Assembly: GCA_009760855.2 (NCBI GenBank)
Contig: WPIO01000061.1
Location: 1,193,501-1,257,500, forward strand
Direction: 5' to 3'
From: Cristatella mucedo
Taxonomy: Eukaryota; Bryozoa; Phylactolaemata; Cristatellidae
DNA length: 64,000 bases
Shown here in pieces: positions 45,851 to 55,905 of the stretch. Each line of letters opens with the position of its first letter. Position 1 is the stretch's first letter. The position numbers were made by a program, and so were the translations under genes. The notes beneath the pieces were generated by a model. It did not search any database. It saw only the letters and a list, made by a program, of their open reading frames with translations, and was not told the DNA's origin.

Positions 45851-46284
45851 GACTAGCGTAGTCTTCCGGCGCTGATGCGCCTCGTACTCTTCGAGTGCTT
45901 CTGCTTAACTGTATGCGATCTCTCGGGGCCGCCAGTCGCGGGTCGACGCCTCTGGCCAGTGCAACTTCGCTGATTGTCTATTAGCATTGCTAGCTGAGGG
46001 CCGCCCACCGGGCTGGTCCACCTAGCTGGTCGTGCCGATGCGACTTTACACATACGTATTATATCGCCGGTTCCGCCGCATAGGCTGGCAAATAGGCGCT
46101 TGGGTACCACCAGCGGAGCCATGTCGTGGCTGCCGGCACCACTCCACTTACTTAAGCCAGCCTAATTCACAGAGGCTCTTAGTTCGCCATCATTAATAGG
46201 GCGCCGCTACGGCGTCTCAGTGCACGCCACTCAAGCGGAGTCCAGCGCCTGTCTAGCAGATCCGTAGGACCGTGTACACTAAAG

Positions 46285-46345
46285 TACAGCTGAGTCAACA
46301 GTCTCGTTTCTATAGCGACAGAAGAGCCTTTTGGCAAAGATGCGG
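46285..46345 (-). mobile_element. SINE-A 3' fragment
   Basis: CAGCTGAGTCAACAGTCTCGTTTCTATAGCGACAGAAGAGCCTTTTGGC is the minus-strand SINE-A tail; the body is lost. Confidence 0.7.
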
Positions 46346-48040
46346 TTACAATGTAGATAGGAATGGGCCGGCAGCCGATAGCCTTGCATCGAGGACACGG
46401 AGACCTTGTGGCTATCACTGCGCCTTCCTTCGACTCAGAAAATGAATTATGCTGCACATCTAGTGAGCTCCGTAATTTAACTCAACAATCTCAACGCGAA
46501 AGGCGCAAACGCGTTTCGTGCAAATTCGTGACTCTCGAGGCGATCGCTGGACTGGTTTTACGCCTGGCTATCTGGAAGGTGCCCACAGCTGCGGCTACCA
46601 TTGCATTCTGCTGCCCCCTCCACCGGTGGTTCACGATGCACTTGGTTCATGGTTCATTTCGCACTGATCGGTGATTGAGCTGCAGCCGCTACTCTGTATG
46701 TCATGTACACGGGTAGCCAGGCTCGTTGGCATTACTGCAACCCAATTCCACCTCTGCTGTGCTGACTGCGAGCCAGCTGCCAGTACAATGCGTCGAAGCG
46801 GCGTCTCCTTCTAGGCAACTCTCCAGGCTGGTGGCCACGCCCATCGGTGCGATTTCTCGGCGATCGTCCGTGCCCCGGTTCTGCCAGACTGCTGTCAGAG
46901 AATAACCCAGTGGATAGGCTGCTCCGCCGGTCAGAGTGTACGCCTGCATATGTCAGTACACGCTGTGCAGCCAAACTGTGCCTGCAACTGGCGCAAAAAC
47001 TTGGCGATTCGCCTGGTCTGTCATCACGGGTTTAACTACCCCACTAAAGCACTTTGTCTCAGCTTCACTCACTGACTCCTCAACCTAGCCTCGAATTACT
47101 TTAAAGATCCTCAGTCTAGCTTTGCATGTCACTTCCTTGCGTGCACCAGCCTACCTATTCAACTTTTTTGTCCCTGCAGTGTGCTCTTGCACTACCTTCT
47201 CCTCGTCCCGATCAGCTTGTCCCTTCGACGGACGGAACTTATCTTTTTTACCGATTTTCATTCATGGGTCAACCGGAAACTAGCACAGATCATTTAGCGG
47301 TCACGTGATTAGCGCTCTTACCTTTAATTAAATACCAACCCTATCGGTAATATTTAGCGCCAACTGCAGTTTTCTTACCCCCCCCCGGCGCGAAGTTGCG
47401 TCACTGCACCCTGCCTTGTCGCCAGTCCCTAGTGCCGTCTCCTTGAACCTTCGGCGACGCCTGCGTAGCGATGTCAGCATCCGATCTTAGGCGTTTGCTT
47501 AACCGAGGTGCGCGGTGGACCTGTCGGATGGAGAATGTCGCTTTCGCCATTTCCCAAGCGGCGGCCAGACTCTGCGAAAGGGCGGTGGACGTACGACGCT
47601 CTCTCAAATCTGCTTAGTCGAACCGGAATTACCGCGAACTCGGAATGTCTCGGAATTCAGTCGCCCCACCCCCAAAGTTTGTTTTTTTTAAGGCTCCATA
47701 ATCCGCTGCCTTCCCGCCTCTTTAAGCCTGCTGCTTTTGTCCCGCGCGCGCCCACAGCGAACCTAATCGGCCGGCGGTCGCGCGGGCATACTCTGCTCGG
47801 GCCTGTTGCCCTTTGCCCTCCGCCCAAGCTGGAGCACCCTGGACCACGCACGCCAGCCCTCACGTCGCGCCCGACTAGAACGACAGCGGCCGACTACAAT
47901 TACAAAAGGTAGCCTCACATGGCCGCAATAGACGACAGCCTGCAGTTGACAGTTGCAAACGTCGGCGGCAGACGACAGCTCGGGCACCAACCAGGCTGTA
48001 TGCGAAAGGTCAGCGCCGCTAGGTGGCGCAGGGTTCGCCA
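46346..48040. other. Moderately GC-rich sequence without a supported gene
   Basis: Open frames of 80-134 codons occur on both strands (for example 47508-47912 plus). They lack recognisable domains, a codon-level signal or flanking splice pairs, so I do not call them. Confidence 0.5.
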
Positions 48041-48044
48041 CGAG

Positions 48045-48515
48045 TAATTATAATATTAATAATACTTTTGATAAAGTACCCTCGGAGAACTCAATCTCTT
48101 TCTTGGCACTTTACATTTGCTGCAAAGGAAGCACGATTGAATGGTCAGTGGTAGCACGCTCAATGACTACAAGCATAGCATGGTTAGGGGTGACATGCAC
48201 AGGGTCGTCGTGCAAATATGGTTAGTGGCAGCATGCACTGCGTCAGCACGCATAAGCAGGTAAAAGAAGAGTCATATGGACCCACTAAATGCTGTGATCA
48301 ATAGGTGCCTTTTTAGTTTCTTTTTAGTGCGGTCAAGTCAGGGGATGTCGCGACGCAAGTCGGAAGTGAGTTCTAGGCTTTGGGAGCATGCGAACTAAGG
48401 GCGCGGTCTCCAAAGCATTTGAGGTTCGCACGAGTTACAGGTAAACGATTAGAATCCGAAAAGCGAGCAGTACGATGCTTAGCCTGCTGGGGGAGTAGAT
48501 CAGATAGGGCGCTCA
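48045..48515 (-). mobile_element. LINE-A copy, 3' end and C-terminal region
   Basis: ATAATACTTTTGATAAAGTACCCTCGGAGAACTCAATCTCTTTCTTGGCACTTTACATTTGCTGCAAAGG, then GGTGACATGCACAGGG and the CTTTGGGAGCATGCGAACTAAGGGCGCGGTCTCCAAAGCATTTGAGG block on the minus strand. Confidence 0.92.
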
Positions 48516-48599
48516 GTGATATGGATGCTCCGCGTGCATCCGTCCGAGACGTAAAAAAAAGCTTCTAAACTTGGCCGATATGACGTCGCTTAACGGGAG

Positions 48600-49290
48600 G
48601 ACGCGTCCCAGAGTCTTGGGTAGCTTTCCCGTGGGGTGAATGTGCGGAGAATAGCCGTCGCAGCTATCGAAGCTATCGCGAGCGCGCGCCGCGGCGAGTC
48701 GACATCGACAGTCGCCCAGCGCCGACCTCGCTCGGAGACAGCGCTCCTGCGCCCGGTGCGGCCGACTTTCGCACGCGGCGGTGGCGGCGGCGAGCTCTCG
48801 GTCGAATGGCGGCGCGAGCCGGCGTCGCCGCTCGTCTCGCGGCGATTCTCGAGAACGCGCGGCGCCGCGACGGCGGCCGCCGCCGTATGCTCATCGCTGC
48901 GATCCCCTCCCCGCGGGAGTCGTCCGTTTGAAGACGTTAGCTTCTACTAGGCCGCCAGCAGCCGCTTACCGTAAGCTGCCCGTTGAGGCGCTGCAGGCTG
49001 CGCACGACCGAGACCGGGCGTGACTAAGACCTGGCGTGACCGAGTTCCGCGAGCCGTGCGGTACGTCTGCGGGGCGATCCGACGGCAGAACGCGCCGCAG
49101 AAGGCGGATGCTCCACCTCCACTCCGCACAGGCGTCGCTGCCGAGGGGCGCTGCCGCGCTCGTGCGCGCGGCGAAGAAGAGTCGGGTGCGTGGGCGGAGC
49201 GCGCGGCGACTGGCGGCCGCGCGCTGGAGCCGCGGCCAGTGCCAATAAGCAGCAATAGACGAATCCGTCCACTGCGTCCACCTCGACTTG
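48600..49290. other. GC-rich, CpG-rich block
   Basis: Overlapping open frames on all frames (48636-49387) are arginine/alanine-rich and reflect composition. It may be a promoter island of an unlocated gene. No start-exon pair can be defended. Confidence 0.4.
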
Positions 49291-49297
49291 CAATAGC

Positions 49298-49400
49298 GAT
49301 AATAATAGGTCGTTTGTACAGTGCCGTAAGAGAACTAAATCTGTATCCAGGAGCATTGCAACTTCCTGCAAGCGAATCAATAACCAAGGGTTAGTGACGT
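49298..49400 (-). mobile_element. LINE-A 3' end fragment
   Basis: ATAATAGGTCGTTTGTACAGTGCCGTAAGAGAACTAAATCTGTATCCAGGAGCATTGCAACTTCCTGCAAG keeps the minus-strand order of the LINE-A 3' hairpin at low identity. Confidence 0.65.
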
Positions 49401-49797
49401 GCGCTGTATCGCGCTTAGACGAGAATGCAAAAGCGTGTTTAAACAAACATGCGTCGAGCTGAGGTCAGCATGCTTAAGAACTCAATAAGACACTCAGGGC
49501 TGCCCGGTAGTAGGAACTCTGTGGCTAGTGTCGCGCTCTGTACCCCTACTAGAAAGCATGACAAATCGCCTTAACCCGGTTTATTTTACTAATCTCAGGA
49601 GGCTCTGCGTCTATGTACACTCCACGAATCGTTATCCCCTACACACTAACGTGAATGACTCAGCAGCAGAGGTGCGTAGGAATGGTCCCGCTAAGAGGAA
49701 CTGGCAGGTTCTCGTGAGAAGAGCTCGCCGCTTACGAGGATTCTTCACCGCCTAAGAGAGCTAGGGCCTCCACACTTTTAGCGCCTTTGGGTTAAGA

Positions 49798-50028
49798 TCA
49801 GTTCCGGCGCGATACCCTCCGCTCCTCTTGCACCGGCGTGCTCCTCCGCTGCGGAGGGGGGGTAGGCGCGCCGGCGCGCTGCTGCTCGGCGGTTGCTCGG
49901 CTCACCAGCCGCGAGATCGAGGCTGTACTGCCAGTGTCCGAGCTGTCGGCCGCCGCCGCCGCCGCCGCCGCAGCAGCAGCGGGCGCAGTCCCGCTAGAGT
50001 CATCATTGTAAGGCCACCCTCGGCTGCG
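49798..50028 (-). CDS. Candidate terminal exon of an unidentified gene (weak)
   Basis: A minus-strand frame reads RGWPYNDDSSGTAP, a poly-Ala run of about 12 residues, then SSDTGSTASISRLVSRATAE, a PTPPPQRRSTPVQ segment and RRVSRRN before a stop at 49800-49798. An AG (GTGGCGCAG) precedes RGWPY and would give phase 2. A possible AATAAA on the minus strand lies at about 49580. Residue use looks more protein-like than the neighbouring CpG shadows, but no family is recognised and no upstream exon was found. It may be chance in GC-rich DNA. Confidence 0.22.
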   Translation of the reverse strand, partial: RSRGWPYNDDSSGTAPAAAAAAAAAAADSSDTGSTASISRLVSRATAEQQRAGAPTPPPQRRSTPVQEERRVSRRN

Positions 50029-50569
50029 CCACGAAGCGAACGCTACACGAGACTCACTGCCAGGGGGGGTAGCAAAAGCAGGCGGGATCAGCGGCCGCCG
50101 CAAAGCCGCAGACGGGCGATCTCCTAACGAGCTTAGCCAGGCCAAGCGTGCTGGCCTCGTCAGTCCCGGGCACTTCCTGACGGTACAAGTGTTTGTGTCT
50201 CTGCCGCAGGCTTCGGGTCGAGTTCTCGTGCGGCCGCAGGCGCGGCGCTCGTCGCTGGCAGGCACGTCGCGCCTGCTCTCACTCTGACGGTGGCTCCCCG
50301 GAAGCGCGATCGCACAGCGAACGCATTGCGACCGCTGGAAAGCCCTCGCACGCTTGCGTGACTATAATCAGCGTACGCGGTGAATTCTCGCGGAACGCCC
50401 TCCGAGCTGCGTAGATCGTGTCGGGTCAATCTCGCGAGTCGACCTGACGATCTCTCGCGCCAGAGACACGAGCCCTACTGACTGATCCACTTCGGCTAAG
50501 CGACAGCTTTGCCAAGCTTTCGAAGACCGGCAGACTCCAGTTTCCCAACATCTTTGCTGCCGGCGCTCT

Positions 50570-50995
50570 TTCTATAGGTGCCTAGTTGCAGTGCCTAAAA
50601 TTGTAACCAAGGCATTTATAAGTGAGGAATACTTAGGAGAAAAACTTATCTTAGGACTGTCAGGCGTAACCTGACCGCTGCATACCTAAACCTTAACTAA
50701 TGCTGCAACCCACAAACCCTAAACCGCCATGGACTGCCTTGGCCAGACTGTATAAACGGCCTTCAACCGAGCCGCATTGCTGCTGCTCAGCTGTAGGACG
50801 CGTGGCCACGCGCTGCTAGTATTCTTTGAAGAAACTCGGTAGTTTTCATTAGAATTAGGGATTTTGAGATGAAAGTGGGAAGAAAAAAGACAAGACAAGC
50901 CCGCCCGCTTCGGTCAGTCGCGCGGCCTATGAGGCCGGTATTCCATTTCCCAGCCCGCTGATGGACTTGCCGCGAAATAAAAGCTTAAATCACGC
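50570..50995. other. No recognised features
   Basis: Ordinary intergenic sequence between the GC-rich block and a LINE-A copy. Confidence 0.5.
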
Positions 50996-51004
50996 GAGTT
51001 TTTG

Positions 51005-51265
51005 GATATAGCGCAGCATTTAGTGAGTCCCTGTGAGTCGTCCTTTATGTGCTTATGCACGCTGACACTGTACAAGCTGCCACTAACCGAACTTGCACGC
51101 TTACCCTACGCACGTCACCCCTAGCCTCGTATTCTTGTCGTTTGTTGAGCACGCTACCACTGACCGTTCGATCGTTTTTCCTTTGCAGCAAATGCAAAGG
51201 GCCTGGAGAGCAATCGAGTTCTCCGATTGTGCTTTATCAAGTGTAGTATTATTGTTATTACTATT
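51005..51265 (+). mobile_element. LINE-A 3' end
   Basis: GCAGCATTTAGTGAGTCCCTGTGAGTCGTCCTTTATGTGCTTATGC starts the copy. The tail is CAAATGCAAAGGGCCTGGAGAGCAATCGAGTTCTCCGATTGTGCTTTATCAAGTGTAGTATTATTG. Confidence 0.92.
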
Positions 51266-51555
51266 GCTACTAAGCATCGATAAAGGAAAGCCCTTCTTTG
51301 TCTGCATAGCCCTTAACACCCTAGTTCTTTTTCGAGGCTGCGGTGGAAGCAAGCGCTAGAGCCAGCAGCCACTCTAGCGATGCAATAAACGCCTAACCAA
51401 TCAGTGCTATCTGAGATTGCGCTCCTTGTACTAACGTAGCTGTGCTAGTTCTACTAACGGCAGAACACGTGAGAAGATATACCGGGCGCCTAGCGACGAC
51501 AAGCCGGGGGTGCATTGGATGAGCGAGAAAGAAATTAGCCACCCCGAAAGTTAAA

Positions 51556-51588
51556 AGTACATATAATTCATTTGTATAGCACCCCAAG
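51556..51588 (-). mobile_element. SINE-B tail fragment
   Basis: CATATAATTCATTTGTATAGCACCCCAAGAG is the last 30 bp of SINE-B (minus strand), directly abutting the gypsy-type gag remnant. Confidence 0.8.
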
Positions 51589-51599
51589 AGCACATAGCA

Positions 51600-52215
51600 G
51601 CCACGATGCGACGATTTGATGACTTGGAAAAAATGTTGCCGCCCTTTTTTACGCGTGGGGCGTGCGCCGTATACGAAGGCGTCCCTGAGGCGGCTAAGGA
51701 GAACAATGCCAAGGTAAGGGAAGCACTGCTTAAAAAAAGTGCTGCTGGCAGCGTTCTCGCCGAATTGGTTCGATGCCTACGGTGAATTTGCTTCGCATCA
51801 CCTTGCGTAAGGCAAAAACTCAGATGTTTACTAGTCTTAAACTTAAACTTAAACTTAGACTTAAATCGGTTGGCTGGGCTGGTGGCAGGAGATTTTGTTA
51901 AATGTGCCTGCGTCGCTGGTCTGCCGGAGGCCGCGAAGAGGCAGCTCCGAGCATCACAAAACCTTACTGACATGCCGACGCGAGCGCATTCTCGTCGAGA
52001 ATATGCTCGCGTCCTCGTAAAGACGAAAGGCGCTCGGAAGGCGGCCGATAGTTGCTTTTCATCCGGCGCTCGTTCGAAATGGCGTACATGGGCACCGGCT
52101 CGTCGGGACGCTGTCTACTTCCCTTGCAAGGCCGTCAGGCACGTTTGTCATGACTGCCCTTCCCAAGCCGAACGCAGCGGCCGCGGGAAGTGCTATTGCG
52201 TCCGTGGGAGCACTT
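51600..52215 (+). pseudogene. gag: gag remnant of the gypsy-type element
   Basis: Shifting between frames, it reads VYEGVPEAAKENNAKVREALL (20-residue core near 51672-51732), then GDFVKCACVAGLPEAAKRQL (51888-51947) and YARVLVKT (52002-52025). This is the order seen in gag capsids of many invertebrate gypsy-like elements. A zinc-knuckle-like PCKAVRHVCHDC (52123-52158) follows: C-x4-H-x4-C is kept and the first Cys is replaced by Tyr. A stop and a CTTAAA tandem stretch (51838-51865) interrupt it. Structural protein of the retroelement particle, non-functional here. Confidence 0.82.
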
Positions 52216-52529
52216 AACGTGTTGTTGCTAACTGCTCGGGCCGTCCTTTCGAGCTGGCCAAAAAACGAGCAGAGGAGAGCGTTCACTACAGCGCCGGTAC
52301 TTTCCCTTCTTTTTTGGCGCGCCTTTCCTCGGTACATGTCCTCATCGAAAGCTCCGAGACGTCTGCGCTTGTGGATACTGGGTGGCTCGGCGTCCATCGT
52401 TTCGGCGGCGCTTGCAGACTTGGCGAGGGTGCGGCCAGCGTTCGAGCCCGTTGTGATGATAAATGACCGTCCGACAATGTCAATGCCGTCTGTAAATCCC
52501 ACTGCCGTTTGCAAATCTACGGGCGTCGC

Positions 52530-52675
52530 GGTTATAGCCCTCTGTGGACGAACGGTAGTGCTGGACTGCCTTGTGTCAGATGTCGTTCCTGGTTTCGGGC
52601 TGCTACTCGGTGTGGACGTCATTGAACTGCTGGGCGGCGTATGTATCGGTTTCTCTGTTTGCCGAATTGAGTTCA
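52530..52675 (+). pseudogene. Retropepsin (protease) C-terminal remnant
   Basis: LDCLVSDVVPGFGLLLGVDVI (20-residue core at 52561-52626) resembles the VPGFD-LL-LG-MD-x-(L/I) strand-helix segment that closes the retropepsin fold in gypsy elements. The active-site DTG region upstream is not recognisable. It lies in the plus frame 52150-52689; the opposite 207-codon frame is a shadow. Confidence 0.7.
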
Positions 52676-52782
52676 TCTGCAAAAGTTAGAAAGCCAGTGC
52701 ATGCCGATGCAGTACTTGTGGCGTCTGCCGGTGATAGCCAGGCTGTGGCGCCATCGACTGCTGATGTGCTGATTGAAGACTG

Positions 52783-52970
52783 GTTGATAATAATAATAAT
52801 AATATTGCACTTGATAAAGCGCCCTCAGAGAACTTAATCTCTTTCTAGGCGCTTTACATTTGCTGCAAAGTGATACGCAATAGAATAGTAAGTAAAATCA
52901 TGCTTGAAAACAAACAAAATGAATAACATGGTTAGGGGTTACATGCACTGGGTCAGCATGCTTTAAGGCA
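52783..52970 (-). mobile_element. LINE-A 3' end inserted in the gypsy-type element
   Basis: (AAT)n at 52786-52805, TTGCACTTGATAAAGCGCCCTCAGAGAACTTAATCTCTTTCTAGGCGCTTTACATTTGCTGCAA and the downstream GAATAACATGGTTAGGGGTTACATGCACTGGGTCAGCATGC, minus strand. It separates protease from RT and so is younger than the gypsy element. Confidence 0.95.
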
Positions 52971-53009
52971 GTATTCCATCAGCGACGCAGGCCGGTTAAG
53001 TGGGAGTGG

Positions 53010-53445
53010 ACGAATCGTGCGGTCGCCCCGAAAATAATGACCTCGATCCTGACAAGGTTCTGTCCACGAACGAGCGTGTTCGCGCTGGCACTTATTCATT
53101 TGTTGACGATATTTCTTCAACAACAGCTTCGTCTCAAATGCTGAGGTCACTGACTTGTTGCGAACTTTTGGTTTTGGGGCAAAGCCAGCGGAAAGCCTCG
53201 TCGACGGAAGGGTTCTTGTTCTTCGAGTATTCTGGCCAAAATAAGGGAGGAGCTTCGGGGTGGCGCCGTGATAATGTGGTGAACTCATTGCCTGATGTAT
53301 TATCGCGACGGCAGCTGTTTTTGTATTGTGGTCAGCTGATCGGACATTTTCCAGTCGCAGGCTAACTTCGGCCGGCATGCAGTTACTTAAAGAGAGCCGC
53401 TGGTGAAATCGTAAGGGACTCAGTCGTCGGTTCAAATGTCATAGC
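53010..53445 (+). pseudogene. Reverse transcriptase remnant, palm and thumb part
   Basis: SFVDDI (53095-53112) is the YxDD-type catalytic box with Tyr changed to Phe-Val. Then, across a shift, NAEVTDLLRTFGFGAKPAESL (20-residue core at about 53140-53200), GWRRDNVVNSLPDVLSRRQLF (core about 53258-53320) and YCGQLIGHFPVAG (53324-53362). The last matches the (C/L)GxLxGHYPV segment typical of the RT thumb/connection in gypsy-like elements. Finger motifs are gone. Several frameshifts. Confidence 0.85.
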
Positions 53446-53479
53446 TGCGACGAGTGAATCTCGCAGCGGCTTCGCGCCG

Positions 53480-53935
53480 ACGATTCAGTTTCCGGCAGTT
53501 TGAATGTACCGAATCTGGATGGTGGCATCGTCTGGTGTGACGCCAGCAGCCTTGCGATCGGCATATACCTGGATATTTAGGTGGAAGAATAGTAGAGGAT
53601 GCCTCCTGGCTGCGGAAAGCTGACGACGTAGCCCGCATCAACCTTTGCTGAGCTGGGGGCGGTCATTAAGGACCTGGCAATTGCTTGGTCCTTTCGGCAG
53701 GAAGAGACTCGGACAGATTTAGCGACTGTCTACGGATGACTACAACCGCTGCTGATTGGGGATAAGCCTGTACGAGTCCGCGGCATGGGGGAGGCGCTCA
53801 TCACGCGAAGCACGAGCATTAACATTGGCTAGCATTAATCGCCCACAGGGTGTCGAGTGCGAACTGCAAGCTTCGGTAGTCCAGGTGCGATCGTCCGACA
53901 AAAAGCCGACCAGCTGACCCGCGTGGCTCAGAAGT
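53480..53935 (+). pseudogene. RNase H remnant
   Basis: VWCDASSLAIGIYLDI (about 53538-53586) carries the first catalytic Asp. FAELGAVIKDLAIAWSFRQE (about 53648-53706) carries the expected Glu, and RTDLATVYG (53711-53737) the third acidic residue with TVYG. Stops follow RTDLATVYG and are scattered after it, and near 53909-53925 a KADQLTRV segment resembles the end of the domain. It degrades the RNA strand of the replication hybrid in intact elements. Confidence 0.85.
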
Positions 53936-53959
53936 GAGTGAGTGTGAATCTCGTGCTGT

Positions 53960-54925
53960 TTCGCTCTTCCAGAGCAGGCGTCTTCACCGCAGTTAGCATT
54001 GACTTGCAAAGTTTCCACGGCCTTCGGGGTAGACAGGACACTCTACTTTGCCAGAATGTGCCACCCGGAAGCTGCTATCCGGCGAAAGGACATCGAAGCC
54101 TACGTGAAGGCTTGCCCTCGTTGCAAATCGATCGATCCTGCACCAGTCGCATGCAGTCCGGGCGTGCTGAGTGTATTTGAGAACTGGCAGTGCCTGACCG
54201 GCAGCGTAACGCACTCAAAGGGCCAAACTATCCGACCGTAGTCGATTGTGGGCCTAGCCTGTTTGCTATTTGGAGGCGAATACTTGATGAAGGAGAAAAC
54301 TTGTTGCAGCGAAATCTTGACGAAATTGTTTAGGGAGTGAGGTGCTCCGCTGCAACTGCTCATGGATAACGGCGCGAGTTTTTGTTCAGCCGCTCTATGC
54401 GGTCTTTTCGACCGTTTGGGGCGTGGAGACTCACTACCGTTGCGCCTATACACCCTCAGGCGACTGCAACGTTGAGCGGAATTATGGGACCATCAAGGGA
54501 GTGGCTGCCCGCACGGGTAAGGAAGTCCTGACACCGTTATATTAGTACAACATCTCGCTAACAGCAGGGTTAGACGAGGAACCGGTGCCCAGCAGAAGGC
54601 TATTCTCCTGCGAGTGGAGACGCCCTCTCGTCAGGGCACACACGAATCAGGGCCCTAGGACGATGGGCGACGCGGTCGCCCATCGAATTTTTGTGAAGCC
54701 CCCAGGTGCTCGTTGTACAACAGAAAGGCCCGAGAGCACGGTGACCAGCGAGGTATAGTGGGTGGGAATTAAAGTCGACGGTGCGTCGCCACGTGTCCGA
54801 CCTAGGCCTCTAGCCAGGGCAGAAAGAGGCACTCCCTGCCCCCAAAGTCGACAGAGCTGAACCAGCGGCCGCGGCCCAGGCGCACTGTGACACTTCCTCG
54901 CCGCGACGATGAAGATGTTTCAACC
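53960..54925 (+). pseudogene. Integrase remnant
   Basis: RMCHPEAAIRRKDIEAYVKAC (20-residue core about 54054-54113) followed by PRCKSIDPAPV is the zinc-binding HHCC end. The catalytic core is scattered over frames: DNGASF (54363-54381) and the CAYTPSGDCNVERNYGTIK segment (54442-54498) with its Glu. A C-terminal (V)FVKPPGARC stretch (about 54690-54717) fits the chromodomain-less tail of these elements. The first catalytic Asp is replaced (GSVTHSKGQ, where DVTH is usual). Confidence 0.87.
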
Positions 54926-55112
54926 CAGCGGTTCTCAACCTGTGGGTCGCGACTCCTTAGGATGTCGAATGACACTTTCACAAGGGTCGCCTATGACCAT
55001 CGGAAAATACGCATTTCCACATTTTGCACATAATAATTTTATGGTTGGGGGCCGCCAAAACATGAGGAACTGTATTAAAGGGTCGCGGCATTGGGAAGGT
55101 TGAGAACGCCTG
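54926..55112 (+). mobile_element. SPIN-like non-autonomous hAT transposon (MITE)
   Basis: The terminal inverted repeats are CAGCGGTTCTCAACC (54926-54940) and GGTTGAGAACGCCTG (55098-55112), 13 of 15 matching. The 8-bp flanks TTTCAACC (54918-54925) and TTTTAACC (55113-55120) look like a target site duplication with one change, the length expected for hAT. Internal sequence (GTGGGTCGCGACTCCTT, CACAAGGGTCGCCTATGACCATCGGAAAA, AACATGAGGAACTGTATTAAAGGGTCGCGGCATT) agrees with my memory of the SPIN family consensus, known for horizontal transfer between animals. At 187 bp there is no transposase. Confidence 0.88.
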
Positions 55113-55120
55113 TTTTAACC

Positions 55121-55905
55121 TGATAACTAACTAGTGCTAAGCGTCATAATTTCCTTTGCATTTGCATGATCTTGAGATCAGAGGGAAATGTGACTGATTT
55201 ATTTCAGTGCTATAAGCGCATGGGCCGGCGGTTCTTATCGTCATGTTATTACCACTTCGGTTTATGGCCTAGCCGTATTTATGACCCAGTGGAGTTTATG
55301 GCGCACCAAAGACTTGTGTGTCATGCCAGTTTATATGGAAAGGGTGTATGAGGGAGGGCGAGTCGAAGCTTCCTGAGTGAGGAAAGCCAGGTCGAACGCC
55401 GGTGGAGGGCAGGACAGCTGTGTTAGGGAGCGCTGTGAGCGCCCGCCAGAATATACGTCTTTGTGAGCCCGTTTCGGCGTTTTGCGTGCTTTTGCATATG
55501 TGCAGTTGGCAGAGCATTGAACTACAGAACGCATCGCAAGCATTGCCAAACGTAGCTCATGCAATAAAGCCGATAGGTCGGCGCAAATTGGCGGAGCGAG
55601 AATTTCCATCGGGGGGCAAGGCCCGAAAAGTTGTTGTTGTTACAGGGGGCATGACCGACAAGATTTACATATAGGCAGGGCTGGAACCATCATTGATTGC
55701 AGAGTATAGCACAAAAGCAGTGTCTCTTCGACACAAACTCGGTGGTCGCTCAACGAGTGGAACTTGGGCCAGGCCCATTTCTTCGTCGCGTTGCGGGCAG
55801 TCTACGGGGGCGTAGGAATAGAGGGCGGCCCGAGTCGCTGCCCCGCTGTACGAGGGCAGAAGGGCAACTGCCTCCCTGCCCCCTGGCTTCACCACTGTGG
55901 GTGAG
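55121..55905. other. Intergenic sequence without recognised features
   Basis: Short open frames on both strands; no domain or repeat family recognised. Confidence 0.5.

Larger units (their letters stand above)
51590..54925 (+). mobile_element. Decayed Ty3/gypsy-type LTR retrotransposon, gag to integrase
   Basis: Coding remnants in order gag, protease, reverse transcriptase, RNase H and integrase, all plus strand, listed separately. Stops and frameshifts are frequent and no long terminal repeats are visible at either side. Between gag and protease and at the start of RT, segments are missing compared with a complete element. A LINE-A 3' end (52783-52970) is inserted between protease and RT, and a SPIN-like hAT element sits at the 3' edge. 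Confidence 0.9.

Noticed and set aside
52059-52682. 207-codon minus-strand open frame
   Set aside because: It is antisense to the gag zinc knuckle and protease of the gypsy-type element, which read on the plus strand.
52953-53435. 160-codon minus-strand open frame
   Set aside because: It begins in the LINE-A tail and is antisense to the RT remnant; no similarity of its own.
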